64,000 bases of DNA from assembly GCA_963844205.1 (NCBI GenBank), contig CAWJNK010000017.1:1-64000 (forward strand), given 5' to 3'. The position numbers and the translations under genes were made by a program. Numbering within the stretch: position 1 is the stretch's first letter; each line of letters starts with the position of its first letter. Shown in pieces: positions 49,289 to 58,790 of the stretch. The notes under the pieces are model-generated. The model worked only from the letters and a program-made list of their open reading frames with translations, searched no databases and was not told where the DNA came from. The DNA comes from DASSUW01 sp963844205 (GTDB lineage Bacteria > Actinomycetota > Thermoleophilia > Solirubrobacterales > Solirubrobacteraceae).

Positions 49289-50170
49289 TCACTCCCGCAG
49301 CCGCGGAGCGCCCGACGTCTGCGGCGCGGTCAGCGGCAGCTCCCAGACCAACATGTCGGTTTCCAGCTCACGTGCCCGGAGCGCTCGCGCGCCGGGCGAC
49401 TGCACCAGGTAGAAGACGCGGTCGCCGACGATCGCCGGCGACGTCGCCCCGGGATCGTGTGTCACCGTGGCGACCTGCCGGCCGGACGGCACGGCGAAGA
49501 TCGACCAGGCATCGCCCGCGCCGACGAAGATGTGGGACCCGTCCACCGCCGGCTCCGTTACGAGGCCTTCGCCGCGCGCCAGCGTCGTCGAGCCGGGCTC
49601 GAGCACGAGCGTCTGCTCGCCGTTGCTCACGTCCCACTCCAGCCGGACCACGGTGTCGCCCGCGAGCCACGGCTGCTCGAGGTCGTCCGCGTCGAGCGGC
49701 GGCCGGCGGTAGGCCTGCGGGGTGGCGGCGACCGCCGTCACGGCGCCCGACTCGAGGTCGATCTCCGCGGCCCCGGCCTCGTCGCGCGTGGCGGCGCGCA
49801 GGACGTGCGCGGGCGGCGGCGCCCCGCCGGCATAGCGGGAGCGGGCCTCCCACTCCAGGTGGAGGGTCGCGCCGGTCGCGCGCGCCCGCAGCCTGGACGG
49901 CTCCGTCGCCCACGAGGGCAGCGGCACGGGCTCGGACACCAGCACCGCTTCGCCGTCGCGCAGGACGACGACCTCGAGCGGCGCCGCGCGGACGGCGACG
50001 AGCCGGTCAGCGTCGGCCAGCACGGGCGTGCTCGCGGCGTCGCTGCGCCACAGCGGCCGCCCGTCCCCGAGCGCGACCGCCACGATGCCGGCGGCGTCCG
50101 CGACGTACCCGGCCTCGCCCGCGGGATCGGCGACCCCGGCGGGGAACAGGACGGGCACGCGGTCGGACAT
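49289..50170 (-). CDS. PQQ-like beta-propeller protein
   Basis: A 293-residue protein of repeated short strands (VADAAGIVAVALGDGRPLWRSD, VAVRAAPLEVVVLRDGEAVL, AVDGSHIFVGAGDAWSIFAV, VGDRVFYLVQSPGARAL), typical of PQQ-type or WD-like propellers. There is no signal peptide or catalytic motif. It is the gene immediately before the large BNR propeller on the same strand and may partner it. Confidence 0.6.
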   Translation of the reverse strand: MSDRVPVLFPAGVADPAGEAGYVADAAGIVAVALGDGRPLWRSDAASTPVLADADRLVAVRAAPLEVVVLRDGEAVLVSEPVPLPSWATEPSRLRARATGATLHLEWEARSRYAGGAPPPAHVLRAATRDEAGAAEIDLESGAVTAVAATPQAYRRPPLDADDLEQPWLAGDTVVRLEWDVSNGEQTLVLEPGSTTLARGEGLVTEPAVDGSHIFVGAGDAWSIFAVPSGRQVATVTHDPGATSPAIVGDRVFYLVQSPGARALRARELETDMLVWELPLTAPQTSGAPRLRE

Positions 50171-50186
50171 GGTCCGGCCGCCATCG

Positions 50187-50438
50187 CTAGCTCGTCCGCG
50201 TCGCGCGCGGCACGATGCGGCGGGCGACCAGCAGCCCGCACACGGACGCGAGCGCGACGAGCGGGATGTCGACGAGGACGAACGCCCAGCTCGTCTTGAA
50301 CTCGCCGGTCACGACCGTGGCGAGCACGCCGAGCACGACCGCGAGCGCCGCGCCGACCCACAGACGCAGCGACGGCCGCAACGCCCCGAGCGCAAGGCCT
50401 ACCGCAAAGCCGCTCACCAGTGGCACGAGCTCCTGCAT
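50187..50438 (-). CDS. Small three-helix membrane protein
   Basis: An 83-residue hydrophobic protein with three likely helices (LVPLVSGFAVGLALGAL; LWVGAALAVVLGVLATVV; WAFVLVDIPLVALASVCGLLV) and a basic tail. GGGAGAGGAG lies just before the ATG at 50438, which decides that start over an earlier ATG at 50486. Unknown function. Confidence 0.65.
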   Translation of the reverse strand: MQELVPLVSGFAVGLALGALRPSLRLWVGAALAVVLGVLATVVTGEFKTSWAFVLVDIPLVALASVCGLLVARRIVPRATRTS

Positions 50439-50506
50439 GGCGTCTCCTCTCCCGTCGTCGCCTGCGGTGACCTTATGCAGGCGCACCTGCTCCGGTCAAG
50501 GCGCGG

Positions 50507-53500
50507 TCAGGCTACCAGCGCGGCCAGCTGCCGCACGCCGAGCGAGAGGCCGGCGAGGTCGGACTCCCCCTCGCGGCTCAGCGCGCGCAGGAACGACTCC
50601 AGCCGCCCGGCCTGCGCCGCATGCTCGTGCAGGAAGTGCTCGACGGCGACGAGCGGGTCGGCGCCCGGGCTCTCGCGCAGCGCGGCCTCGGCGAGGTCGC
50701 GGCGCGCCTTCCACGCGTCCTCGCGCAGCGCCTGCAGCGCCCACCGCTGCATCCGCGTCGACGACCGGACGCGCGCCAGCTCCCGCTCCATCCAGTCCAG
50801 CCGCAGCTCGGCGCCGATCGCGAAGAACACGCGCGCCACCTCTTCGACGGAGCGGCCGGTGATCGAGGCCACCGCGATGACGTCGGGCGCATGGACCAGC
50901 TCGGCGCGCAGCGCGTGGGCGCGCGCGATCTCGGCGGGCACGCCCTCGCCGGTGAGTCGCTCGAGCTGCTCGTCGCGACGCCGCCGCCGCTCCTCGGTGC
51001 CGAGGTCCGGGAGGACCGCGCCCAGGCGCTCGAAGCCGTCGCGGCCCGCGGCGATCGTCTCCTCGAACGGCGCGCCCGGCGCGCACGTCAGGTACCAGCG
51101 GGCGGTCATCTCGACCAGCGCGTCGACGCCGCCGAGCAGCTGCATCTGCGTCGCGCGGTCGATGTTCTCGAGGCCCTCGATCGTCTCCCACGGCTCATCG
51201 GCGCTGGTTGCCTCGCAGGCGATCCGGAAGGCCCGCACGACCTCGGCCACGTCGGCCGAGCGCTCGGCCACGAGCTGCGACACGAACGTGGGCCCGAGTG
51301 CGTTCACGACCTGGTTGGCGTTGAGCATGCAGGTGAGCTGCGTGCGCAGCGGGTGGTCGGCCAGCAGGTGGCCGCACCGCTCGACGACCGCGGGCGGGAA
51401 GTAGGCCCGCAGGTCGCGCTCCAGCCATGGGTCGTCGGCGAACCCCGTCGCCTCCAGCGAGCGCGCGACCCACCGCTTGGCGTACGCGACGAGGATCGCC
51501 AGCTCAGGCCGCTGCATCCCCCGCCCGGCGCGGCGGCGCTCGGTGATCTCGTCGTTGCCCGGGAGGTTCTCGCTGGCGCGGTCGAGCAGGCCGGTCGCCT
51601 CCAGCAGCTCGATCAGGTCCTCGTACGCGAACATCCGCCCGGCCGACCGCTCGACCTCCTGGGCGATGATCTGTGCCTGCAGGAACGAGTCGTAGAGCAC
51701 GTGCTCGACGACGTCGTCGGTGACCGCCTCGAGCAGCTCGTCGCGCTCGGCCCGGGTCATCTCGCCGCGCCGCTCGGCGAGGCCGAGCAGGATCTTGAGG
51801 TTGACCTCGTGGTCGGAGCAGTCGACGCCCGCCGAGTTGTCGATGAAGTCGGCGTTGATCAGCCCGCCGGCCGCCGCGAACTCGACCCGCGCGCGACGGG
51901 TGAAGCCGAGGTTGCCGCCCTCGCCCACCACCCGCGCGCGGAGCTCGGTCGCGTCGACGCGGATCGAGTCGCTCGAGCGGTCGCTGGCGTCGGCGTCGCT
52001 CTCGGTCGACGCCTTGACCACGGTGCCGATGCCGCCGTTCCAGAGCAGGTCGACGTCCGCGCGCAGGATCGCGCGGATCACCTCGTTGGGCGGGACGCGC
52101 TCCTCCTCGATGCCGAGCAGCTCACGGGCGCGATCGGGCAGCTCGATCCACTTCGCGTCGCGGCGGAACACGCCGCCGCCCGGGGACATCACGTCGCGCG
52201 AGTAGTCGTCCCACGAGGAGCCGGACATGTCGAACAGGCGCTTGCGCTCCGCGAACGAGGCGGCCGGGTCGGGATCGGGGTCGACGAACACGTGGCGGTG
52301 GTCGTACGCCGCGACGAGCTTGATCTTGTCCGACAGCAGCATGCCGTTGCCGAACACGTCGCCGGACATGTCGCCGATGCCGACCGCGGTGAACACGTCG
52401 GTGGCCGGGTCCATGCCGAGCTCGCGGAAGTGGCGCTTGACCGACTCCCAGGCGCCGCGCGCGGTGATCCCCAGCTTCTTGTGGTCGTAGCCGACCGAGC
52501 CGCCGGAGGCGAACGCGTCGTCGAGCCAGAAGCCGTACTCGGCGGAGACGGCGTTGGCGGTGTCGGAGAACGTCGCGGTGCCCTTGTCGGCCGCGACCAC
52601 GAGGTAGGTGTCGTCCTCGTCGCGCACGCGGACCCGCTCCGGTTGCACGACCTGGCCGTCGACGAGGTTGTCGGTGACGTCGAGCAGCGACCGGATGTAC
52701 GTGACGTACGACTCCTTGACCGCCTCGCGGGTGATCTCAGGCCGCTTGACGATAAAGCCACCCTTGGCGCCGGCCGGGACGATGATCGCGTTCTTGGTCA
52801 GCTGGGCGCGCATGAGGCCGTAGACCTCGGTGCGGTAGTCCATGCGGTCGGAGTGGCGGATGCCGCCGCGCGCGATCTTGCCGCCGCGCAGGTGGATCCC
52901 CTCCATGTCCTGCGCGTAGACGTAGATCTCGAACTCGGGCGCGGGCATCGGGATCGCGGGGACGTCGGCCGAGCGCAGCTTGAACGCGGTGGCGCCGCGC
53001 TCGGGCTTGTAGGCGCTCGTGCGCAGCGTCGCGTCGATCGCGCCGAGCTGGTTGCGCAGGATCCGGTCGTGGTCGATCGACGCGACCTCCTCGAGGTCGG
53101 CGAGGATCTCGTCGCGCAGCTCGCGCTCGGCCTCCTCGTCGGTCTCGATGTCGGGGTCGAACCGCAGCTCGAAGTACCGCACGAGCTTGGCCGTGATCGG
53201 CGAGTTCGCGACCAGCACGTCGTTCTGGTAGCCCTCGGTGAAGCGCGAGCCGATCCGCTGGCGGTACTTGCGGTACGCGCGCATGATCGCGACCTGTCCC
53301 CGGTCGAGGCCGGCGGTGATCACCAGGCGGTTGAGCGGGTCGGACTCGTCGTCACCCCGGTACACCGCCGCGATCGCCTCCGCCACGCGGTCGCCGACGT
53401 CCTCGAGGTCGAGCGGGTCCTCGCCCGGGCCGAGCACGCGGAACTCCTGCACCCACATCTCCTGCGGCCCACGCAGGCGGGTGGAGATCTCCTCGATCAC

Positions 53501-55261
53501 GCGCAGGCCGAGGTCCTCGAGCATCGGCATCGCCCGCGAGAGCTCGATCTTGGCGCCGCGCTTGTAGAGCGCCACCCTCGTCGGCCGCTCGTCGCCGATC
53601 GGATGGAGGCTGACCACGAACGACTCGCCCTTGTCGAGGCGCGTGAAGCACGCGACGTCGATCGCCGCCAGCTCCGGCCTCGTGTAGCCCTTGTAGTGGT
53701 CGGGGAAGCGGGAGGCCCAGGTGCGGGCCAGGGCGCGGCCGCCCTTGCCGAGCGCATCGGCGAGCTCGTCGTCCCACGTGCGGGCGAGCGCGATCGCCTC
53801 CTCCTCGAGGTCGCGCATGGGGAGCTCGGGCAGCCCCCCGGCCGTGTGGACGAAGAAGTGCACGCGCACGCGCTCGCCCTCGTCGAGCACGTGGTGGGCC
53901 TCGACGCCCGCGGTGTCGAAGCGCTCACGCAGGAGCGCGCTGGCCCGCGACACGAGCGGGGCGCTGTAGCGGGCACGCGGGAGCGAGAGGATGATCGACG
54001 CGCTGCGGCCGTCGGCGTCGCGCCGGCCCAGCAGCCGCACCTTGTCGGAGCCCTCGAGCCCGATCAGCGCGACGACCGCGCGCCGCAGGTCGTCGATCGG
54101 GGCCGCAAACAGCTCCTCCTTCGGGAACGTGTCGAACAGCGTGACCGCCGCCTTGTAGTCGTGCGAGCCCTCGATCAGGTCTTCCGCGTCGAGCGCTTGG
54201 CGCAGCTTGCGGTGCAGGAGCGGCGTGTCGGACGCTCGCTCGGCGAACGCCTTCGACGTGAAGAGCCCGAGTAGCCGCGACTCGCCGACGATCTCGCCCG
54301 CGCGCGAGACCCGCTTGACGCCGATGTAGTCCATGCGCTCGAGCTTGTGCACCGGCGAGACGGCGTTGGTCTTGGCCACCATCAGCAGGTCGCCGCTCGT
54401 GGCGCGCTCGCGCACCCCGGGCGGGAGCTGTGAGAGCGGCACCGGCGTGCAGAACGTGGACTGGTCCTCGTCGCTGAGGATCCCCAGGCCCGATCCCGAG
54501 ATCACGCTGATCGCGTCGTTGGAGATGTCGTACTCGCGCGCGCCCAGCAGCACGAAGTTGCCCTTGAGCAGCCACTCGAGGAAGTCGGCGACCTCGTGGA
54601 CCTCGTCGCGCGGGTAGCGGGCGGTGCCGGCGCGGGCGACGGTGATCATGTCGTCCACGCGCTCCGACATCGCCTCGAAGTCGGTCACGACCCCGCGCAC
54701 GGCCTGCAGCGCGTCGCGGACGGCGTGATCGACCTCCTCCAGCTGCTCGTCGTTCAGCCGGCGCGCGAGGTCGAAGTGCATGACCGACTCGCGGTGCCGC
54801 GCGTCGCGCGCGCGTCCGACCGCGGCGATCCGGCCGTCGCCGTCGCGCTCCACGCCGATCACCGGGTGCAGCAGCCGTGCGACCTCGAGCCGGTGCGACT
54901 CGAGCGCGCCCGACACCGAGTCGACCAGGAACGGCCAGTCGTCGGTGTTCGTCTCCACGACCGAGCCGAGCGGCTCGTAGCCGTGCTCGGCGAGCGTCGG
55001 GTTGAACGCGCGCACCGCGATCGGCTCGGCGCCGCGCGCCGACGCGAACTCGAACGCGCCGAGCACCTCGGCGAGCAGCTGGTCGGGCGCGATGCCCTCG
55101 GACGCGTCGCCGGAGAGCCGGCGCAGGTAGGCCTCGGCGAACGCGCGCACGGCGTCCGCGCGATCGGCCGGAACACGCGCTTCGATCAGCTCGAGCAGCC
55201 TGGTCGCCGGCGAGAGGCCGGCTTCGGTCTCCTCCGCAAGGCTCACTGCACGTCCAATCAT
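50507..55261 (-). CDS. gdh: NAD-specific glutamate dehydrogenase, large (Bac_GDH) type
   Basis: The enzyme oxidises glutamate to 2-oxoglutarate and ammonia with NAD. The 1584-residue subunit is the usual size for the 180-kDa class. It has the ACT-like N-terminal region (to about 660), the catalytic core with KPERGATAFKLRS, LRGGKIARGGIRHSDR and KNAIIVPAGAKGGF, the Rossmann portion (AVGIGDMSGDVFGNGML, VFVDPDPDP, VVGEGGNLGFTRRARVE, NADFIDNSAGVDCSDHEVN), and a long C-terminal helical domain. The ATG at 55261 follows pckG on the same strand by 16 bases. It connects glutamate use with gluconeogenesis. Mycobacterial homologues are controlled by GarA, not seen here. Confidence 0.92.
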   Translation of the reverse strand: MIGRAVSLAEETEAGLSPATRLLELIEARVPADRADAVRAFAEAYLRRLSGDASEGIAPDQLLAEVLGAFEFASARGAEPIAVRAFNPTLAEHGYEPLGSVVETNTDDWPFLVDSVSGALESHRLEVARLLHPVIGVERDGDGRIAAVGRARDARHRESVMHFDLARRLNDEQLEEVDHAVRDALQAVRGVVTDFEAMSERVDDMITVARAGTARYPRDEVHEVADFLEWLLKGNFVLLGAREYDISNDAISVISGSGLGILSDEDQSTFCTPVPLSQLPPGVRERATSGDLLMVAKTNAVSPVHKLERMDYIGVKRVSRAGEIVGESRLLGLFTSKAFAERASDTPLLHRKLRQALDAEDLIEGSHDYKAAVTLFDTFPKEELFAAPIDDLRRAVVALIGLEGSDKVRLLGRRDADGRSASIILSLPRARYSAPLVSRASALLRERFDTAGVEAHHVLDEGERVRVHFFVHTAGGLPELPMRDLEEEAIALARTWDDELADALGKGGRALARTWASRFPDHYKGYTRPELAAIDVACFTRLDKGESFVVSLHPIGDERPTRVALYKRGAKIELSRAMPMLEDLGLRVIEEISTRLRGPQEMWVQEFRVLGPGEDPLDLEDVGDRVAEAIAAVYRGDDESDPLNRLVITAGLDRGQVAIMRAYRKYRQRIGSRFTEGYQNDVLVANSPITAKLVRYFELRFDPDIETDEEAERELRDEILADLEEVASIDHDRILRNQLGAIDATLRTSAYKPERGATAFKLRSADVPAIPMPAPEFEIYVYAQDMEGIHLRGGKIARGGIRHSDRMDYRTEVYGLMRAQLTKNAIIVPAGAKGGFIVKRPEITREAVKESYVTYIRSLLDVTDNLVDGQVVQPERVRVRDEDDTYLVVAADKGTATFSDTANAVSAEYGFWLDDAFASGGSVGYDHKKLGITARGAWESVKRHFRELGMDPATDVFTAVGIGDMSGDVFGNGMLLSDKIKLVAAYDHRHVFVDPDPDPAASFAERKRLFDMSGSSWDDYSRDVMSPGGGVFRRDAKWIELPDRARELLGIEEERVPPNEVIRAILRADVDLLWNGGIGTVVKASTESDADASDRSSDSIRVDATELRARVVGEGGNLGFTRRARVEFAAAGGLINADFIDNSAGVDCSDHEVNLKILLGLAERRGEMTRAERDELLEAVTDDVVEHVLYDSFLQAQIIAQEVERSAGRMFAYEDLIELLEATGLLDRASENLPGNDEITERRRAGRGMQRPELAILVAYAKRWVARSLEATGFADDPWLERDLRAYFPPAVVERCGHLLADHPLRTQLTCMLNANQVVNALGPTFVSQLVAERSADVAEVVRAFRIACEATSADEPWETIEGLENIDRATQMQLLGGVDALVEMTARWYLTCAPGAPFEETIAAGRDGFERLGAVLPDLGTEERRRRRDEQLERLTGEGVPAEIARAHALRAELVHAPDVIAVASITGRSVEEVARVFFAIGAELRLDWMERELARVRSSTRMQRWALQALREDAWKARRDLAEAALRESPGADPLVAVEHFLHEHAAQAGRLESFLRALSREGESDLAGLSLGVRQLAALVA

Positions 55262-55277
55262 GCCCTGCCGGGCCGGT

Positions 55278-57065
55278 CTATGCCAGCTTGCGCTGCAGCG
55301 TCTCGAACTGCCCGCGGATCTCGGCCGGCAGACGGTCGCCGAAGCGGTCGAGGAACTCACCGACCTGGGCGAGCTCGGCGCGCAGCCCGTCCTCGTCGAC
55401 GCTCAGCAGCTCCTCCAGGCGCTCGGGCGCGATGTCGAGGCCGCCGGTGTCGACGTCCTCGGGGCGTGGGACGCAGCCGATCGGGGTCTCCCTGCCGCCC
55501 GCGTCGCCGTCGAGGCGGCGGAAGATCCACGCAAGGACCCGCGAGTTCTCGCCGAAGCCGGGCCACAGGAACTTGCCGTCGTCGTCCTTGCGGAACCAGT
55601 TGACCATGTAGACGCGGGGCAGCCTGGTGCCTTCGCGGCGGCCGAGCTCGAGCCAGTGGCCGAAGTAGTCGGCCATGTTGTAGCCGCAGAACGGGAGCAT
55701 CGCCATCGGGTCGAAGCGCAGCGCGCCGACCTCGCCGGCCGCGGCCGCGGTGGTCTCCGCGCTCATCGTGGCCCCGATGAACGTGCCGTGCTCCCAGTCG
55801 AACGCCTCGCGCACGAGCGGCACCACGCTCGCGCGGCGGCCGCCGAAAAGGAACGCGTCGATCGGGACGCCGGCGGGGTCCTCCCACTCGGGCGCGATCG
55901 ACGGGCACTGAGCCGCGGGCGTCGTGAAGCGGGCGTTCGGGTGGGCGGCGCGGGTGCCGGACTCGGGCGTCCAGTCCTGGCCCTTCCAGTCGAGCACGTG
56001 CTCCGGCGGCTCGGGCGTGCCGCCCTCCCACCAGATGTCGCCGTCGTCGGTCTTCGCGCAGTTCGTGAAGATGGTGTTCTTGCGGACGGTCTGGATCGCG
56101 TTCGGGTTGGTGGCGTGGCTGGTGTTGGGCGCGACGCCGAAGAAGCCGGCCTCGGGGTTGACGGCGTAGAGGCGGCCGTCGTCGCCGACCTTCATCCACG
56201 CGATGTCGTCGCCGATCGTCTCGACGGACCAGCCCGGCAGGCTCGGCACCATCATCGCGAGGTTGGTCTTGCCGGACGCGCTCGGGAACGCGCCGGTCAT
56301 GTACTTGTGCGCACCCTCCGGCGAGGTGACCTTGATGATCAGCATGTGCTCGGCGAGCCAGCCCTCGTCGCGGGCCATGGCGGAGGCGATGCGGAGCGCG
56401 AGGCACTTCTTGCCGAGCAGCGCGTTGCCGCCGTAGCCCGAGCCGAACGACCAGATCTCGCGCGTCTCGGGGAAGTGGACGATGTACTTGTCCTCGTTGC
56501 ACGGCCAGGAGCTCGTGTCGTTCGGCGCGCCGACGGAGTGCAGGCAGGGCACGAAGTCGCCGTCCGGGCCGAGGACGTCCAGGGCACCCTTCCCCATGCG
56601 GGTCATGATCCGCATGCTGGTGGCGACGTACGCGGAGTCCGTGAGCTGAACGCCGATCTCGGCGATCGGTGAGCCGAGCGGCCCCATGCTGAAGGGGACG
56701 ACGTACATCGTGTGACCGCGCATCGCGCCGCGGAACTTCTCGGTCAGGAGCTCGCGCATCTCCGCGGGGTCGCGCCAGTGGTTGGTCGGGCCGGCGTCGG
56801 CCTCGCGCTGCGAGCAGATGAACGTGCGGTCCTCCACGCGCGCGACGTCGCTGGGGTCCGACAGCGCGAGGTAGGAGTTGGGCCGCTTGGCCTGGTTGAG
56901 ACGCTCGAAGGTCCCGGCGTCGACGAGGTGCTGTGCGAGCCGGTCGTATTCCTCCGCCGAGCCGTCGCACCAGTGGATCGAGTCCGGCTGGGTGAGCTGG
57001 GCCACCTCCTCGACCCAGCGCAGCAGCTTCTGGTTGGAGGTCGGGGCGGTGGTCTCGATCGTCAC
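55278..57065 (-). CDS. pckG: Phosphoenolpyruvate carboxykinase (GTP)
   Basis: PckG converts oxaloacetate and GTP to PEP, the first step of gluconeogenesis. The protein is 595 residues from the GTG at 57065 (VTIETTAPTSNQ), which fits mycobacterial relatives; a TTG at 57077 and an ATG at 57116 lie in frame, but the latter would overlap the divergent gene. Signatures are the P-loop AFPSASGKTNLAMM with the reactive Cys region, GDDIAWMKVGDDGRLYAVNPE, YVVPFSMGPLGSP, FGSGYGGNALLGKKC and NWFRKDDDGKFLWPG. It forms a unit with gdh downstream. PEP is also a possible three-carbon donor for CofC. Confidence 0.93.
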   Translation of the reverse strand: MTIETTAPTSNQKLLRWVEEVAQLTQPDSIHWCDGSAEEYDRLAQHLVDAGTFERLNQAKRPNSYLALSDPSDVARVEDRTFICSQREADAGPTNHWRDPAEMRELLTEKFRGAMRGHTMYVVPFSMGPLGSPIAEIGVQLTDSAYVATSMRIMTRMGKGALDVLGPDGDFVPCLHSVGAPNDTSSWPCNEDKYIVHFPETREIWSFGSGYGGNALLGKKCLALRIASAMARDEGWLAEHMLIIKVTSPEGAHKYMTGAFPSASGKTNLAMMVPSLPGWSVETIGDDIAWMKVGDDGRLYAVNPEAGFFGVAPNTSHATNPNAIQTVRKNTIFTNCAKTDDGDIWWEGGTPEPPEHVLDWKGQDWTPESGTRAAHPNARFTTPAAQCPSIAPEWEDPAGVPIDAFLFGGRRASVVPLVREAFDWEHGTFIGATMSAETTAAAAGEVGALRFDPMAMLPFCGYNMADYFGHWLELGRREGTRLPRVYMVNWFRKDDDGKFLWPGFGENSRVLAWIFRRLDGDAGGRETPIGCVPRPEDVDTGGLDIAPERLEELLSVDEDGLRAELAQVGEFLDRFGDRLPAEIRGQFETLQRKLA

Positions 57066-57101
57066 GGTTGCAGTCAACCTCTCAGTGTTCGGGAGGGGAA
57101 G

Positions 57102-58433
57102 ATGGGACTCTCTCACACGGATGAGCGCCAGGATTCGATAGGCAGACCGATTAAGGAACTGGAGAATCGTCTAGGCATGTTCCGTTTCTCACGGTCCAGC
57201 ATCGGTGTCCTGCGAACGGCACGGTGGTATCCGCTAGCGCTGACGGTCGTCCTCGCGGTGTCCGCGGGCGAACCCACCGTGGCGTTCGCGGCGGCGCCGT
57301 CGCCGGCGGCCGGCGACGGGTTCCCAGTCCCGGCGCTGCTCGGCGGGATGGTGCTCGCGTTCGCCGTCGGCCTGACCGCCGCGCAGGTGCGGCGCCGCCG
57401 CCGTGCCGCGCCGCCGCCGGCCGAGACCGTTGGCACCGCCGAGCCCCCGCCCCCCGAGCCCGCCCCGCCTCCGCGGCCTTGGGAGGCCTGGGTCGAGCGG
57501 CCGCGTACCGAACCCGCCGCGACGCCCGAGCCCCCGCCCCCCGAACCGGAAGCGACACCCGAGCCCCCGCCCCCCGAACCGGAAGCGACACCCGAGCCCC
57601 CGCCCCCCGAACCGGAAGCGACACCCGAGCCCCCGCCCCCGCAGCCCGCCGCCCCACCCGAGCCCCCGGAGCCCGCCCGGCCGGAGCCCCCGCCGCCCGA
57701 GCCTGCCGCGCCGCGGCGCCCCGCGCCGCCCCCGAAGCCCGCCGCCCCGCGGCGCCCTGCGCCGCCGCCCCCGAAGCCCGCCGCCCCGTCGCGGCCGCGG
57801 CCGCGCGTGGTGCGGCTCGAGCCGCCGCGCGCGGCCCCGCCGCCGCCACCGCCACCCGTCGAGCCGGTCGAGCCGGCCTGGGTCCCGCCCGAGCCGGTCG
57901 ACCCGGCCGCTCGTCCGGCGCGGGGACCCGCCGCGGCGCCCGACCCCGCGCTACTGCAGGCACCTGAGGCGCCGGTCCCGGACGAGGCGGCGCCGGCCGC
58001 CGCCGCGCCCGAGCGCGAGCTCGACGAGGCGCCTGAGTCTCCCGTCGGGCGACCGTCCGTGCGGCCGGCGCCGCGCGACGAGCCATGGCCAGACGAAGCG
58101 CAGACCCACTGGACCTGCGAGATCGTGTGGAAGGCCGGCTACGTCAAGTCCAGCTTCCGGGCGATGGCGGGCGCGCCGGGATCGTCGCGACGGCGCCAGA
58201 TCGGGGAGTCCCCGCCGCTGCGGTGGACGCTGATGACCGACCCCGACCCTCCAACGGCGGAGATGGTTGCCGGCGTCCGCGCCCTCGTGGACGCGCTCAT
58301 CGCCGACGGGTGGGAGCGGACCGGCTCCGCGGGACAGTGGTACGCGCAGCGCTTCCTGTGGCGCGGCAGCGGCCGGCCCGGGAGCGTCGTGGTCGAGCCG
58401 CCGATGGACGCCGGTGAGGCGTCCTCAGCCTGA
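57102..58433 (+). CDS. Membrane-anchored protein with long proline-rich region
   Basis: A 443-residue protein that I cannot assign. An N-terminal hydrophobic stretch (ALTVVLAVSAGEPTVAFAA) and a second helix (ALLGGMVLAFAVGLTAA, about 85-102) are followed by RRRRR, then about 210 residues rich in Pro, Glu and Ala, and a folded C-terminal domain of about 110 residues (THWTCEIVWKAGYVKSSFRAMA, TAEMVAGVRALVDALIADGWERTG). The ATG at 57102 follows GGGAGGGGA closely; an ATG at 57177 would start just before the first hydrophobic stretch. The Pro-rich segment may span the cell wall. Confidence 0.6.
   Translation: MGLSHTDERQDSIGRPIKELENRLGMFRFSRSSIGVLRTARWYPLALTVVLAVSAGEPTVAFAAAPSPAAGDGFPVPALLGGMVLAFAVGLTAAQVRRRRRAAPPPAETVGTAEPPPPEPAPPPRPWEAWVERPRTEPAATPEPPPPEPEATPEPPPPEPEATPEPPPPEPEATPEPPPPQPAAPPEPPEPARPEPPPPEPAAPRRPAPPPKPAAPRRPAPPPPKPAAPSRPRPRVVRLEPPRAAPPPPPPPVEPVEPAWVPPEPVDPAARPARGPAAAPDPALLQAPEAPVPDEAAPAAAAPERELDEAPESPVGRPSVRPAPRDEPWPDEAQTHWTCEIVWKAGYVKSSFRAMAGAPGSSRRRQIGESPPLRWTLMTDPDPPTAEMVAGVRALVDALIADGWERTGSAGQWYAQRFLWRGSGRPGSVVVEPPMDAGEASSA
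57521..57640 (+). repeat. 33-base tandem repeat, 3.6 copies, in the Pro-rich gene
   Basis: Near-identical units at 57521, 57554 and 57587 and a partial one at 57620 each encode ATPEPPPPEPE. Only one base differs (GACGCCC versus GACACCC), so the array is recent and may vary in copy number between strains. Confidence 0.9.
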
Positions 58434-58478
58434 CACCAAGGTCGCGCCAAGGATTCGACAAGCGCGGGAGAGGACGCT

Positions 58479-58724
58479 GTGCCCATGTTCCGCGTCATCG
58501 CCACGACCACCGCCGCCGTCCTGATCTTCGCCGCCCCCGCCGCCGCGTCGACGGCCACCGCCGGCCCGAGCCCGACGCCGCTGATCCTCGAGCTCATCCT
58601 GGCCGCCACCGTCGTCGCCGGCATGGCGATCCGGCGCCCGGTCGTGCGAGCGATCACGACGCTGCGTCGCCGGATCGGCGCCGCCCGGCCGGGCTCCCGC
58701 CAGACGGCTCGCGCCCGCGTCTGA
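58479..58724 (+). CDS. Small secreted or membrane-bound basic peptide
   Basis: An 81-residue product: a signal-like N-terminus (FRVIATTTAAVLIFAAPAAAS), one further hydrophobic helix (LILELILAATVVAGMAI) and a highly basic tail (RRPVVRAITTLRRRIGAARPGSRQTARARV). The GTG at 58479 with GGGAGAGGA upstream is the better start; an ATG at 58485 is the alternative. The last codons lie in a 31-base direct repeat. Unknown function. Confidence 0.45.
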   Translation: MPMFRVIATTTAAVLIFAAPAAASTATAGPSPTPLILELILAATVVAGMAIRRPVVRAITTLRRRIGAARPGSRQTARARV

Positions 58725-58783
58725 CGCGCGGGCGGGCCGGACTACCCGGCATCAGACGGCTCGCGCCCGCGTCTGACGCGCGG
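58701..58783. repeat. 31-base direct repeat at the end of the small basic gene
   Basis: CAGACGGCTCGCGCCCGCGT followed by CTGACGCGCGG occurs at 58701-58731 and again at 58753-58783. The first copy codes for the end and stop of the small gene; the second lies just before the convergent MaoC stop. It looks like a short local duplication. Confidence 0.85.
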
Positions 58784-58790
58784 CGCGGGC

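Noticed and set aside
50621..54274. A 1217-codon open frame on the plus strand opposite gdh
   Set aside because: It is the antisense shadow of the glutamate dehydrogenase gene in very GC-rich DNA; its product is Arg/Glu/Leu low-complexity without domains.
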